Source: AP-15 sp963750195
Lineage (GTDB): Bacteria; Pseudomonadota; Alphaproteobacteria; ATCC43930; CGMCC-115725
Assembly (NCBI GenBank): GCA_963750195.1
Contig: CAVVPS010000016.1
Span: 620,001-684,000, forward strand
Length of the DNA stretch: 64,000 nt
Direction of reading: 5' to 3'
Shown here: positions 17,162-26,755 of the stretch, piece by piece
Numbering within the stretch: position 1 is the first letter of the stretch
Layout: each line of letters opens with the position of its first letter
The notes under the pieces: model-generated
What the model was told of the DNA's origin: nothing
The model's input: the letters and a program-made list of their open reading frames with translations, nothing else
The model's database searches: none
Program-made: the position numbers and the translations under genes

Positions 17162-18502
17162 TCAGACCCCCTGCGGGGCGTAACGCTCCTTTTTAAACAG
17201 GCCGCGCTGGAAGGCGAGATAGGCTTCCTTGGTCATCGCCGGCGCGAAATCGGCGAGGATTTCCTTGGCCGGTGCGGCGTCGCCATAAAGCAAGTCGATC
17301 GCGGTCATTGCCAACAGCTTGGCCGGGGTCAGATAGCCATGCTGCGGCTCGTTGATATGCCAGTCGGCGGCGTGGGCTCGGCCTTCGGCGGCGACGACAT
17401 AAGGGTGGATGACCGGCATCAAATGCGCCAGATCGCCCATATCGGTCGAGCCGGTGCGATGGCCGCCGATTGCGAACTCGTCCGGCCCGAAGATGGCCTC
17501 TACATTGGCTCCGAAGATCCGCCCTAGCCTGACGTCATTGCGCTGCGGCAGATAGCCCGGGATCGTGTGGATCTCGACTTCGGCCCCCATCGCCATCGCG
17601 CCCGCGCGCAGACAGCGGTCCACCTTGCGGTTGGCGTCGACGATGGCCTCGAGCGAGGCGCCGCGCACGAAAGTCTCCATCGTCACCTCGGCCGGGACGA
17701 CGCTGACCGCGTCGCCGCCCTTGGTGATGATCGGGTGGATGCGGATCGTGTCCTTTTCCCAAAAGGTCTCGCGCTGAGCAGCGATCGCATTCATCGCGAT
17801 CATCGCCGCGTTGAGCGCGTTGATGCCGCGTTGCGGCGCCCCGCCGGCATGCGCCGCCCGGCCGAGAAAACGGATCTGCTTGACCACGGCCCCGTTCGAC
17901 GATTCGGCGATCGCCGAGCGCGGCTTCAGCCAATCATGCGCGCCGGTGTGGATCATCATCGCCATGTCGACATCGTCGAAATGGCCCTTGGCGACGAGCT
18001 CGGGCTTGCCAAGCATGAATTCGATCTCGCCCTTGGCGACGCGGCCGAGCCGCTCCTCGACATCGATGAATTCCTCGGCCGGCACCGCGAAAAAGACGAT
18101 CTCGCCGGCAAGGTGGCCGGCGATCTTAGCGTCGGTCAGCGCCATCGCCGCACCCAACATCCCGGCGATCTGCGCGTTGTGGCCGCAGCTGTGCGCCGCC
18201 CCGGTCGCCGGATCGGCGAGCGGATGCTCCGAGGTGCGCAGGCTGTCGAGTTCGCCGATCAGGGCAAGCCGCGGCCCCGGCGCGCGGCCCGACAGACCAC
18301 CCTTGACCCCAGTCAGCGCCAGGCCGGTGCGCGGCGCCAGCCCGAGCGCATTCATCCGCTGGGCGACCAGAGCGGCGGTCTTGACCTCGTTGAACCCGGT
18401 CTCAGGGTTGCGCAGGATGGTTTCGCCGAGATCGATGATAGCGTCGGCATGGCGGTCCACCGCTTCGCACACTGCTCGCTTCAATTCGTCCTTGCTGCTC
18501 AT
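17162..18502 (-). CDS. M20D-family amidohydrolase
   Basis: A 446-residue metallo-amidohydrolase of the M20 peptidase clan (IAA-amino acid hydrolase / AbgB-like). Metal-binding and catalytic motifs visible are GELDSL, HSCGHNAQIAGMLGAA, VPAEEF and a late TGSTDMGDLAHLMPVIHPY. An inserted dimerisation domain lies around FLGRAAHAGGAPQRG. It hydrolyses an amide bond in a small conjugate such as aminobenzoyl-glutamate or an N-acyl amino acid; which one is not readable. ATG 18502 begins MSSKDELKRAV. The longer open frame upstream lacks family similarity. Confidence 0.88.
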   Translation of the reverse strand: MSSKDELKRAVCEAVDRHADAIIDLGETILRNPETGFNEVKTAALVAQRMNALGLAPRTGLALTGVKGGLSGRAPGPRLALIGELDSLRTSEHPLADPATGAAHSCGHNAQIAGMLGAAMALTDAKIAGHLAGEIVFFAVPAEEFIDVEERLGRVAKGEIEFMLGKPELVAKGHFDDVDMAMMIHTGAHDWLKPRSAIAESSNGAVVKQIRFLGRAAHAGGAPQRGINALNAAMIAMNAIAAQRETFWEKDTIRIHPIITKGGDAVSVVPAEVTMETFVRGASLEAIVDANRKVDRCLRAGAMAMGAEVEIHTIPGYLPQRNDVRLGRIFGANVEAIFGPDEFAIGGHRTGSTDMGDLAHLMPVIHPYVVAAEGRAHAADWHINEPQHGYLTPAKLLAMTAIDLLYGDAAPAKEILADFAPAMTKEAYLAFQRGLFKKERYAPQGV

Positions 18503-19167
18503 TCGCGCCCCCGGGTTGGGATGTTCCAGCCAATGTGCTGTTTGAAGTAGTCCAGCCTGCACCGCAAGGCGAGCCTAGCGTAGCTCGTCCGAACCGCGGG
18601 GGTCGCAATTGAACCAGTAGCCGGCGCGGTGGATATAGATCGGGAGAGTCCGAGGAGCCCGCCCTTTACACCGCGTTTGGGCTCGGCGCGGTAGCCGTCA
18701 TGGTTCCAGCCGTCGGCCGCCGTCAGTCCGATATTCGCATTCATCCTTGCCTCGTCGGCGTCTCAAACCAAGCGCGCGGAGTATCCGGTCGGTACGCGTT
18801 TGGCGCGCCGCCGCCGCTGCCGCGATGGCCACTGCGATCAGGCTTGATTTGGCGGCGGGAGAAGAACCGAAAAGCTCTCTCCGCGGCCCAGATTCGTCCA
18901 GAACGCGTCAGCAGGGCGTCCGCATTCGTTCGGCGAGCGACCCTTGTCTACGTGGACATCAATAATTCGTCAAATTAACGTCAGGTACCGTTTAGATAAA
19001 ACGAGCCAGATTTATCAAATATCTTGTAATGATGATCGCCATTTAGTTGCTTTTATCTAATTCATTGTTGACATTCTACCTGAAGATGGTAATATTCTAG
19101 CAACTTCTTAGCGATCGCCGGGCCCCGGACCTGCCGGCAACTGCGTTCCTAAACAGGGAGCATCGCG
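18503..19167. other. intergenic region, no gene seen
   Basis: Both strands hold only short open frames without family resemblance or credible start sites. The last 200 bases (about 18960-19110) are conspicuously AT-rich compared with the rest and probably contain the promoter of the gene that starts at 19168. Confidence 0.5.
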
Positions 19168-20022
19168 ATGAGCCTGATCTACCCGAACATCGTTCCAGAG
19201 AACAACCTGCGCCTGCTGGATGCGCTGACGATCAAATACGGGCCCGCCCCGTTGCTTGCGCGCTTTGTGCTCGAAGGCGACAAGGCGGCGCGGCAATTGG
19301 GCATCCGCCTGCGGCTGCGCCACGATTTCGACGAGCTGCAATATATCAACAGGCAAGAAGTTACAAATCAAACCTGGTTTCCGTTGGTAAAAATGTACAA
19401 TCCCCAATACACGGAGCTGACGCCGGAAAACGCCTATTGGATTTCAGGTGAGAATGACCACGGCGATATCGTGCTGACGCAGGCGGGCCGTATCCATTAC
19501 TGGCCCGAGACGAGCTTGAAGCAGGAGGCCCGTTTAATGCTGTACGGCGGGCGCGATGAAGGTCAGCGCTGCGTGGTTACAGCCTCAGCGGCGCAATCGA
19601 TCTCCGGCATCGTGCTGTGCGCCGGCGCGCACTGGATCCGCCCGGATTTCCGTGGCCTGCGTCTGTCGCATTTAGTGGCGCGGTTGGGCCGAGCCTATGC
19701 CGCTTCGCGATGGCCGATCGACTGGGGAATCGCGATCGTCGCGCCTATTCTCGTCGAGAAGGGAGTTGCCTCCGGCTACGGCTACCCACATGCGAGCCGC
19801 AGTATCTTCTTTCCAGGTGCGCCTTCCGGGGCAGTCGAAAACGTCCTCACCTACATCTCCGGAATCGAAACTTATGAGGACCTTGCCGAATACCTGAGCA
19901 GAGTGCTGTCTGACTCGGCAAGCGATCCGTTGCCGACCCCGTCGTTCCGCAACCCGCGCGAGGAAAGTGTCACCAGAACCTCGTCCGACGACGTCTTCCA
20001 CGGCAGCAACAGTCTTTCGTAA
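19168..20022 (+). CDS. hypothetical protein, weakly GNAT-like
   Basis: The 284-residue protein has a good start (GGGAG seven bases upstream of ATG). A segment around WIRPDFRGLRLSHLVARLGRA is reminiscent of the acetyl-CoA-binding turn of GNAT acetyltransferases, but the Q/R-x-x-G-x-G/A motif is degenerate, so no activity is claimed. Last third: EKGVASGYGYPHASRSIFF, then a polar tail. Its final 151 bases overlap the convergent PAS-like gene, which is unusual in this window. The AT-rich upstream region suggests independent regulation. Confidence 0.5.
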   Translation: MSLIYPNIVPENNLRLLDALTIKYGPAPLLARFVLEGDKAARQLGIRLRLRHDFDELQYINRQEVTNQTWFPLVKMYNPQYTELTPENAYWISGENDHGDIVLTQAGRIHYWPETSLKQEARLMLYGGRDEGQRCVVTASAAQSISGIVLCAGAHWIRPDFRGLRLSHLVARLGRAYAASRWPIDWGIAIVAPILVEKGVASGYGYPHASRSIFFPGAPSGAVENVLTYISGIETYEDLAEYLSRVLSDSASDPLPTPSFRNPREESVTRTSSDDVFHGSNSLS

Positions 20023-20789
20023 CGCGTCATGAAGGTGCCTGGGGAGCGCTGGATGGAGGCCGTGACGTAGTCGTAACGCGGCTGCCCGGTGCTGGCCACA
20101 CTTTTATAAAACTGAGAAACCCAACGTCCATATTCTTTGTCGGGCTGGTTCTCCATTTTTTCACCGATCGCATGCAGATGATAATCGCTGTCGAGCCAAT
20201 TCGCGTGGCCATCTCCGATAAAACGGAATATCGGGTCGGATCCCGGCGGCTTCACGCCGGCGATTATCATGCGCGACAAAAGTTGCTGCTTGATCGCGAA
20301 GGAAATCACACTCGGATCGAAATGACCAAACGACATTCTCCACTTCTGCGCGAGAAGGTGGAGCGGACCCTCGGCGCCATCGTACAGTTTTGAGTAATCT
20401 TGGGGTTCTACGAGAAATCGGTCCTTGGCCGCGGGGACAAATTTTGGCGCGCACAGTTCCGACAGTCGTGACACCGCGAGATCCGGCGCGGACAGAATCT
20501 CGGATTGCCATGACGTCGTGAAATATCGGATGCGGAACAGCCGGACCGTTGACGTCAACAATTGCGTCTGAACCGCGAGCAGCGCCGGCAGTTCGACATT
20601 ATCAGGGTGCAACTCGATCTCGATCACCGACTGGTCAAGCACCTGGAATTTGACAAAGCCGAGATTCTTTACCGCAAACGACGCGGCGTCGTAATCCGGA
20701 CTGGGGTCGCCTAAGGCAGAGAGAAACTCGGTGCTGTCCTCGAGAACCCAGCGCCCGTCAGGGGTCACCAACATCGTAAGGCGTTTCAC
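19872..20789 (-). CDS. hypothetical protein with a PAS_5-like C-terminal domain
   Basis: A 305-residue protein. The N-terminal half (MKRLTMLVTPDGRWVLEDST onwards) has no recognised match. The second half contains IFRFIGDGHANWL, VASTGQPRYDYVTA and TRYERLLLPW, which together resemble the alphaproteobacterial PAS_5 domain, where a bound ligand or small-molecule sensor role is suspected. The gene converges on and overlaps the GNAT-like gene by 151 bases, so one of the two C-termini may be less constrained. Confidence 0.5.
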   Translation of the reverse strand: MKRLTMLVTPDGRWVLEDSTEFLSALGDPSPDYDAASFAVKNLGFVKFQVLDQSVIEIELHPDNVELPALLAVQTQLLTSTVRLFRIRYFTTSWQSEILSAPDLAVSRLSELCAPKFVPAAKDRFLVEPQDYSKLYDGAEGPLHLLAQKWRMSFGHFDPSVISFAIKQQLLSRMIIAGVKPPGSDPIFRFIGDGHANWLDSDYHLHAIGEKMENQPDKEYGRWVSQFYKSVASTGQPRYDYVTASIQRSPGTFMTRYERLLLPWKTSSDEVLVTLSSRGLRNDGVGNGSLAESDSTLLRYSARSS

Positions 20790-20970
20790 GGAAGCCCTCG
20801 CAGCACTGCCACAAATCCTCGGACACGCGGTCGCCGATCTCCTATGCTAGACAGCGCCGGGTTAACCAAGACTTAATCTGGCCGCCCTGACGACAGCCGC
20901 GCCGCCGGCGGCGTTCTCACAGGCGCCGTCGCACAATATTTCTTAACAGTTTTGCGGCCTACTGCGGGCC

Positions 20971-21510
20971 ATGGTCGAGATCGTCGGTTTCCCGATACCG
21001 AGGCCCGCGGGCTCGCGCCTGGCCGTTCTTGCCGCCGTCGCAGCCGCCGGCCTTGCACCGCCGCTGGTTGGCGTTCCGCTGGCTCTCGGCGTTGCCGGCT
21101 ATCTCACAATTAGCTTGAGCAAGCCGAACAGAATCGTCCGTGGTCGCTCCCTCTCCGTGACGCAACATCGGCGCGCCGCGATCATCGTCGGCAGCGTGGT
21201 CTTCGGGATCTCAGCTCTGTTCAGCGCAACGCTGGCGGGTTTCGATCTCGCGGTCAGGCTTGAAGCGCAGCTCTACGACCGCATCGAAATCGCCGCAGGC
21301 GACGGCTCGCTGAAGTTCGGCGAGACGTTCGCGCAATGCGAGGGATTCGCCTGCGCGCGCGCAACGATCGTCAAGCTTGCCACCTTCAGAACGCTAGGGT
21401 TGGCGCAATTACAGGGCTTCACCATGCATGATGTGCGCGCCTATGGGCGGCGTCAGTCCATGGGCCGGGGGAATAGCGATTGGCCGGGCGAAGCGCTGCG
21501 GGCGCGATGA
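20971..21510 (+). CDS. hypothetical membrane protein
   Basis: A 179-residue protein with a hydrophobic N-terminal half containing about three helices (residues roughly 16-32, 37-50 and 70-92), and a soluble C-terminal half with two cysteines in AQCEGFACARATIV. No family recognised. It is flanked by non-coding DNA on both sides and appears monocistronic. Confidence 0.45.
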   Translation: MVEIVGFPIPRPAGSRLAVLAAVAAAGLAPPLVGVPLALGVAGYLTISLSKPNRIVRGRSLSVTQHRRAAIIVGSVVFGISALFSATLAGFDLAVRLEAQLYDRIEIAAGDGSLKFGETFAQCEGFACARATIVKLATFRTLGLAQLQGFTMHDVRAYGRRQSMGRGNSDWPGEALRAR

Positions 21511-21879
21511 CCGGCCGAGGTGAGGCGAGACCGGACACCGGCGGATCACTATCGAGAAAGAAATCCGAACTTGACATCGCTATGACGCCCGCCGGGGCGG
21601 TTTTCTGACGCGCGCGAACTAGGCTCACCCGGTAATCAATAACTGCGGCGATGTCGAGAAACAAAATCATAGCAGAGGCCATTTTATAAAAACTCGGAGG
21701 CATCTCATTGTGAGAAAGCGGAATAATCAAATATATCGAAAGACGCAGACAAATACGAATGAATGCGTATCCGGTTTTGACGGAGAATGAGCTTTTCGAG
21801 ATCGGCCAATGGAACGTCCGTGTTGCCCAGGGGCCCACATTAATCTCCTATCTCGTGACCTAACGTTGACGATCTCGCG
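21511..21879. other. intergenic region, no gene seen
   Basis: An AT-richer stretch of about 370 bases upstream of the MFS gene. The open frames present are out-of-context fragments with no start sites or family signs. It may hold the promoter for the transporter. Confidence 0.45.
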
Positions 21880-23430
21880 ATGAAGCCTTCGCGCCGCTCT
21901 GCGCGATGCGGCGCGACGGTTGGCGCAGCGCCGGCGACAGGATGGCGGGACGTGCAAATCCGGATCGGCGCGGAGGCGGGCGATTTATCGAGGTCGGCGC
22001 GGCGTCAGGCCACTATTGCCCTGATGCTCGCAACGGCGATGCAGGCGTTTGACGCCACCATTGCCAATGTCGCGCTGCCGCAGCTCGAACGTAGCCTGGG
22101 CGGCGGGATTGATCTCGGTTCCTGGGTGATGACGAGTTATCTGTGCGCTTCTGCGGTAACGGCAATAATGACCGGCTGGTTTCGGCGGCGCTGGGGGGCG
22201 CGCCCGGTATTTACCGTCGCGATCGGACTGTTCGTCATTGCCTCCTCGCTCTGTGCGCTCGCCCGATCCGCGGACGCGCTGATTTTCTTTCGGCTGATCC
22301 AAGGCGCCGCGGCCGGCATCATTCAGCCCCTGTCACAGGCGATCGTCCTCGACCTCTACCCCAAGCAGGAACACGGCCGCGTGCTGGCGATATGGGGGGC
22401 GACGATCATGGCCGGGCCGATGTTGGGCCCGGTGCTCGGCGGCCTCATTACCGATCTCGCCTCATGGCGGTGGATCTTCGCCGTCAACGCGCCGATTGGT
22501 GCGATCGCAGTCTTAGGATTGGGTTCGGTCCCGTCGCGCGCGGCGCCGAACGGTGGCGGAAGGATCGACGGGATCGGGATTACGCTGCTGGTCATCGCGG
22601 TGGGATCGCTTCAACTGGCGCTCCAGCGCAGCGTTGGCCGAATCTGGCCGCCCGCGCTGGAAACCATCGCCGAAATCGCCACGGCCGCGGTTGCCTTTGC
22701 CGCAATCGTGGTTCAGAGCAGACGATCACGGCTTCTTTTGTTCCGATTTGAGGTTTTCCGCGACATCAATTTTTCGGTCGCCGCCGCCTACAACTTCTTG
22801 GTGGGCGCCTTGCTGTTCACAACAATCGTCTTTGTACCGGCTTTGAGCGAAGGCCCGCTCGGCTGGAACGCGACGCAGGCTGGCTTAGCAATTGCTCCGC
22901 GGGGCGTCGCGACGATGGTGACGATGCTCGCCATGCGCCAGGTGATCGATCACGTCGATCACCGCGCCTTGCTCGCGATGGGCCTGGTCATCACGGCAGG
23001 TGCGCTCGAGCTGATGTCGCATGTGTCGCCCAATGGGGGAGAATTGTGGCTGGCCGCAACGAGCGCGGCGCAGGGCGTCGGCGTCGGGCTGTTGTTCACC
23101 CCCCTCAGCACTCTTGCCTTCTCGACCCTCGGCCCCGAGTTGCGGACCGACGCCGCCGGCGTATACAATCTGGCGCGCCAACTTGGATGTGCCGCCGGAG
23201 TAGCGACGATGACGGCGGTGCTCCAGGCCAGGATCGAGGGTGGCGTGAGCGCGCTCAACCAACATGGCGGTATCCCCGGAACCTCGTCGATGCGCGGCTT
23301 CCAGACGGCTGCCTTCGCGGCTTACACTGGCTGCTTCAGAACCTTGGCGATCGCCGCTATGGCGATGATCCCGGGGCTTTTTCTGTTCCGGGTGATGCTG
23401 CGAGACAAGCCGACGACCACGATCGCCTGA
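21880..23430 (+). CDS. DHA2-family MFS exporter (EmrB/QacA subfamily)
   Basis: A 516-residue, 14-helix drug:proton antiporter. Visible signatures: MQAFDATIANVALPQLERSL in helix 1 (motif D1), MTGWFRRRWGARPVF (motif A loop), and RLIQGAAAGIIQPLSQAI followed by GPMLGPVLGGLI (motif C, characteristic of antiporters). It is intact, unlike the related pump at 7.5-9.1 kb. No adaptor gene or dedicated regulator is adjacent. The substrate is unknown. It is convergent with the histidine kinase gene. Confidence 0.88.
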   Translation: MKPSRRSARCGATVGAAPATGWRDVQIRIGAEAGDLSRSARRQATIALMLATAMQAFDATIANVALPQLERSLGGGIDLGSWVMTSYLCASAVTAIMTGWFRRRWGARPVFTVAIGLFVIASSLCALARSADALIFFRLIQGAAAGIIQPLSQAIVLDLYPKQEHGRVLAIWGATIMAGPMLGPVLGGLITDLASWRWIFAVNAPIGAIAVLGLGSVPSRAAPNGGGRIDGIGITLLVIAVGSLQLALQRSVGRIWPPALETIAEIATAAVAFAAIVVQSRRSRLLLFRFEVFRDINFSVAAAYNFLVGALLFTTIVFVPALSEGPLGWNATQAGLAIAPRGVATMVTMLAMRQVIDHVDHRALLAMGLVITAGALELMSHVSPNGGELWLAATSAAQGVGVGLLFTPLSTLAFSTLGPELRTDAAGVYNLARQLGCAAGVATMTAVLQARIEGGVSALNQHGGIPGTSSMRGFQTAAFAAYTGCFRTLAIAAMAMIPGLFLFRVMLRDKPTTTIA

Positions 23431-23492
23431 GGCGGGCGGCCGCCGACGCCTCACCAGAGCGATAAGTCTCCCGGATCAACGGGCGGCCGCCG

Positions 23493-25661
23493 TTACCCGA
23501 CCGATGCGGTGTCCGACCGCGTCGCCGATCTCTCCGCAAAGACCGGACTTGGCGCTTCGGTTGGCAGCACCAGCCGGACTGTCGTGCCCTCGCCCAACCG
23601 GCTGAGGATCGTCAGGGTGCCGCCATGCGCCTCGATCAGACCCTTGGTAATCGGTAGGCCCAGCCCGGTGCCACCGTAATTACGCGTCGTCGCCGGCTTC
23701 GCCTGCCCGAACGGCTGCAATGCGCGCTCCTGCTCGTCCGTATCCATGCCAATGCCCTGATCTTCGACCTCGATAACCGCGAAATCAGGCTGCCTGGTGG
23801 TCACCCGGATGTGCACCGCGCCACCGTCCTTCGAAAACTTGATCGCGTTCGATAGGAGATTCAGAAAAATCTGCTTCATCGCGCGCTCGTCGGCCCAGAT
23901 GACGATGGCTTCGTCAGCCAATTCGGAGACCAAAGCAATCCCGCGGCTGCTGGCTCGCTCGTGCACGATGCGAATGACGTCGGCAATCACGTTTTGCAGG
24001 GTGACATCCTCTTTCTGCAACTCCAGCTTGCCCGCCTCGATTTTCGACATGTCGAGGACGTCGTTGATGATCGACAGCAGGTGCAGGCTGCTGGCATGCA
24101 CGTCCTTGATGTATTCGAGATATTTCTCGTTCGCGACCGGCCCGAACAACTCTTGCGAGATGATTTCGGTGAAGCCGATGACGGCATTGAGCGGGGTGCG
24201 CAATTCGTGGCTCATATTGGCCAGGAACTCGCTCTTCGAATGGTTGGCTAGTTCGGCCTGACTGCGCGCCTGAAGCAGTTTGGATTCGCCGGCCCTGACC
24301 TCGGTGATGTCCGAATAGACCGAGACCACCGCGCCGCCAGGCATCGCGCTGCGCCGGATTTGCAGGATCCGGCCGGTCGGGGTCACCCGCTCCTTTACCG
24401 TAGGCACATCGCCGTAAAATTGCTCGAGACGGCGGGCGACTTCGGCCTGCGGTTCGGCGTCGCCAAAATCCCCACGGAGCGCCTGACGGGTCAAGATCTC
24501 GCTGAGCGGCGCGCCTATCGCCAGATCGTCAGGCATATCGAGCAGCTCGCAAAAGCGACGATTGCGGGCGATCAACCGTTCGCGGGCATCGAAAACCGCG
24601 AGGCCCTCGCCTATGCTTTCGAGGGTGCTTTGCAGCAGCGCGCTCTGGCGCTTTAGCCCTGCTTCGCTGCGGCGCAGATAGGCCGCTGCAAACTGGCCCG
24701 CCCGCAGCGAACGGACCGCGAGCCAGGCAAGGCCCCCGACGGTCCACGCGAACAGCGCGAACTCCGCCAGCGAGGCGTTACGTTCGCGATACCATCGGCG
24801 CAGGATTTCCGCGTGGTCGCGTGCTGCCGTTACAATCAATGGGCGAGCCGGAACACGACGGAAGGCGCGTAGCGTCTCGTCGCCTCCCGCGCCTGCCCTC
24901 GTCTCGATGAGACCCGCTTGATTATGAGCCGCGGCTGCCAGCAGCGCCGCAGCTGAGGCGGGGATACCGCCGACGATCGCGCCTCGCGACGATCCACCCG
25001 TGGCCAACGCACCGCTGTCGAGCAGCAGAGCAATGCGGGTATCGCTATTGGCTTCGATCGCATTATAAAAATTGGTGAATGTGGCGACCGGGACCTCCGC
25101 CGCAATGACGCCGAGCATGACGCCCTTGCGCGTCAGCGGCCGGCTCAGGATGATCCTCCATCCCCCGTCAACCGGGCCCGGCCCCAGATCGCCAATGAAG
25201 AGGTTTGCTGGCCCGCCCTGGCGGTGTGCGGTGAAGAAGGCTCTGTGCCGATCGTTCAGGGTGTGGTCAGGGATCGCGTTCGCCCGGTTCACCTCGTTGC
25301 CGCTTACGTCCAGGATCAGGATGTCGCTGACCGAGAGACTCTGGGCGTTGAATTGATCGAGCACGGTTTTGAGTACCGGGCCATCGAGCGGCGTTGTCGG
25401 CAACACCGCGTCGACGATCCGCTCAATGCCGATAAGCATAGCGTCGATCTCGAACAGCGACCGGGTTGTACCGGTCTCGGCCGACCGCGCCATGCTTTCG
25501 AGCGCTGTGCCCGCCGTGCGCAGCGCTTGGTCGTGTGCCCGCTGAAGCGACCAGAGGGTGCTCGCGCCATAAGCGGCGATCAGCGCCGCGCTAAGCGCGA
25601 TCACCCCCCGCTGGGGTCGAACGCGCCGCTGTCGCGAAGGCGCAAACGGGGGGAGATGCAT
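23493..25661 (-). CDS. membrane sensor histidine kinase with Cache-like and PAS input
   Basis: A 722-residue sensor kinase. Transmembrane helices at about 19-37 and 299-316 bracket a periplasmic Cache-like domain. A PAS domain follows (about 340-455, GEGLAVFDARERLIARNRRFCEL), then HisKA with His485 in ANMSHELRTPLNAVIGF, and the HATPase with N-box NLLSNAIKFS (about 601), G1 DQGIGMD and G2 GTGLGL (about 664). No receiver domain is fused and no response regulator gene is adjacent, so the partner is unknown (orphan kinase). It would detect an extracytoplasmic small ligand, by domain analogy. Confidence 0.92.
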   Translation of the reverse strand: MHLPPFAPSRQRRVRPQRGVIALSAALIAAYGASTLWSLQRAHDQALRTAGTALESMARSAETGTTRSLFEIDAMLIGIERIVDAVLPTTPLDGPVLKTVLDQFNAQSLSVSDILILDVSGNEVNRANAIPDHTLNDRHRAFFTAHRQGGPANLFIGDLGPGPVDGGWRIILSRPLTRKGVMLGVIAAEVPVATFTNFYNAIEANSDTRIALLLDSGALATGGSSRGAIVGGIPASAAALLAAAAHNQAGLIETRAGAGGDETLRAFRRVPARPLIVTAARDHAEILRRWYRERNASLAEFALFAWTVGGLAWLAVRSLRAGQFAAAYLRRSEAGLKRQSALLQSTLESIGEGLAVFDARERLIARNRRFCELLDMPDDLAIGAPLSEILTRQALRGDFGDAEPQAEVARRLEQFYGDVPTVKERVTPTGRILQIRRSAMPGGAVVSVYSDITEVRAGESKLLQARSQAELANHSKSEFLANMSHELRTPLNAVIGFTEIISQELFGPVANEKYLEYIKDVHASSLHLLSIINDVLDMSKIEAGKLELQKEDVTLQNVIADVIRIVHERASSRGIALVSELADEAIVIWADERAMKQIFLNLLSNAIKFSKDGGAVHIRVTTRQPDFAVIEVEDQGIGMDTDEQERALQPFGQAKPATTRNYGGTGLGLPITKGLIEAHGGTLTILSRLGEGTTVRLVLPTEAPSPVFAERSATRSDTASVG

Positions 25662-26755
25662 TGTCTCTGATCACGCACCCGGCGAAGCGTTCATTCGCGC
25701 CAACGATCCTGGGCGGCTGGAACGGCCGGAGAACCGGCCTCGTTGCGACGCACCGCCACCGCCACGGTCACTCTTCGCATCGCTCCGCCTCCTCGCAAAT
25801 CAGTAACCCCCGGGGCCAGACTGGCATCGGCCGATTCAACCCGGTTCCAGTGGTCGAGGAACTGCGCCTGGACGAATTCCCTCTCGGTGTTAGAGGATGG
25901 GGGTTAATATTTTGCGACGGCGAAGCAGTGCTCGCCCCACTGCGTCGAAGCGCTCGTTCAAGGGATCACTTGGCGACGAGTTCTGGCGCCGATCCGGCCC
26001 GAGCGGAATTGTAGGCAAGGCTTGGCACATTTTATTAGCGCTCGCCGGACTGCCGCCGTCCCCTGCCTGCCGATCTCGGTTGCAATCGGTTCGTCGATCC
26101 TTGGGATCTCGGTGCGGTCAGCCCTCACCTCAATGTACCGCGAGGCACGTTGAATCCGTCGGCACTGCGGACCGTGCCTCAAGCGAGCACCGTCGGTCGC
26201 GTGCGGCCGACGACAGTCCGAGACCGTCAGATCCTGGCGCACCGATGCAAAAATGTCTCGTCCGTTCTTTACGTCGAGTTGGACGACCCGCCGGGGTCAG
26301 CGCCGGGCCCCGGTCGATGCCTGAGGATCCCCGAGGGAGCCGGCACGCGATGATGCTCGGGCTCGTGCTGCTCGCCGGGTCCTGCCGCAGTGTCACGGCG
26401 GGCCCGCTCAAGAAGGTGCATGCCAGGAAACGGTCCCCCCGGGCGGGTCGACGATAATCTACCGTTACGCGGATCTTGAGAACTATGTGAGGTGAGCCGG
26501 TTCTCGACCGTGAGTAAGTCTGTTCCTCCGCTGCTGATCACTTCGCTGGCTGCATACGCCGAAAGCGCCGCCGGGCCCTACGGCGGCCTTGTCAAAAGCG
26601 CGCATGCACCGTAAGTAATCGTTGCTCGATACCTCACGCAGGGCCGCGGTCGCTAAAGCGCGGAGTTTCCGCGGGTGACTTGCTCCGGTGTCGGTTCCCG
26701 GCGCTGCCGGACGGCCGATTACTCCTGCGGCGGCTCAACCGGAAAAGGATTTGTT
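25662..26755. other. 1.1-kb region without recognisable genes upstream of rpsB
   Basis: No open frame here has a plausible start, family similarity or codon pattern. A perfect inverted repeat (GCCGCCG, 7-base loop, CGGCGGC) lies at 26567-26587, about 170 bases before rpsB. It could be a terminator stem without a T-tract or part of an rpsB leader RNA, where S2 autoregulation is known in other bacteria. The region should contain the promoter for the large rpsB-lpxB block. Confidence 0.5.

Noticed and set aside
23434..23492. Two copies of a GGGCGGCCGCCG palindrome between the convergent MFS and kinase genes
   Set aside because: It could form stems, but it is short, GC-only and lies at gene ends; no evidence separates it from chance or weak terminator sequence.
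25897..26457. 186-residue open frame upstream of rpsB
   Set aside because: Arg/Ser/Pro-rich shadow composition, no ribosome site and no family resemblance.
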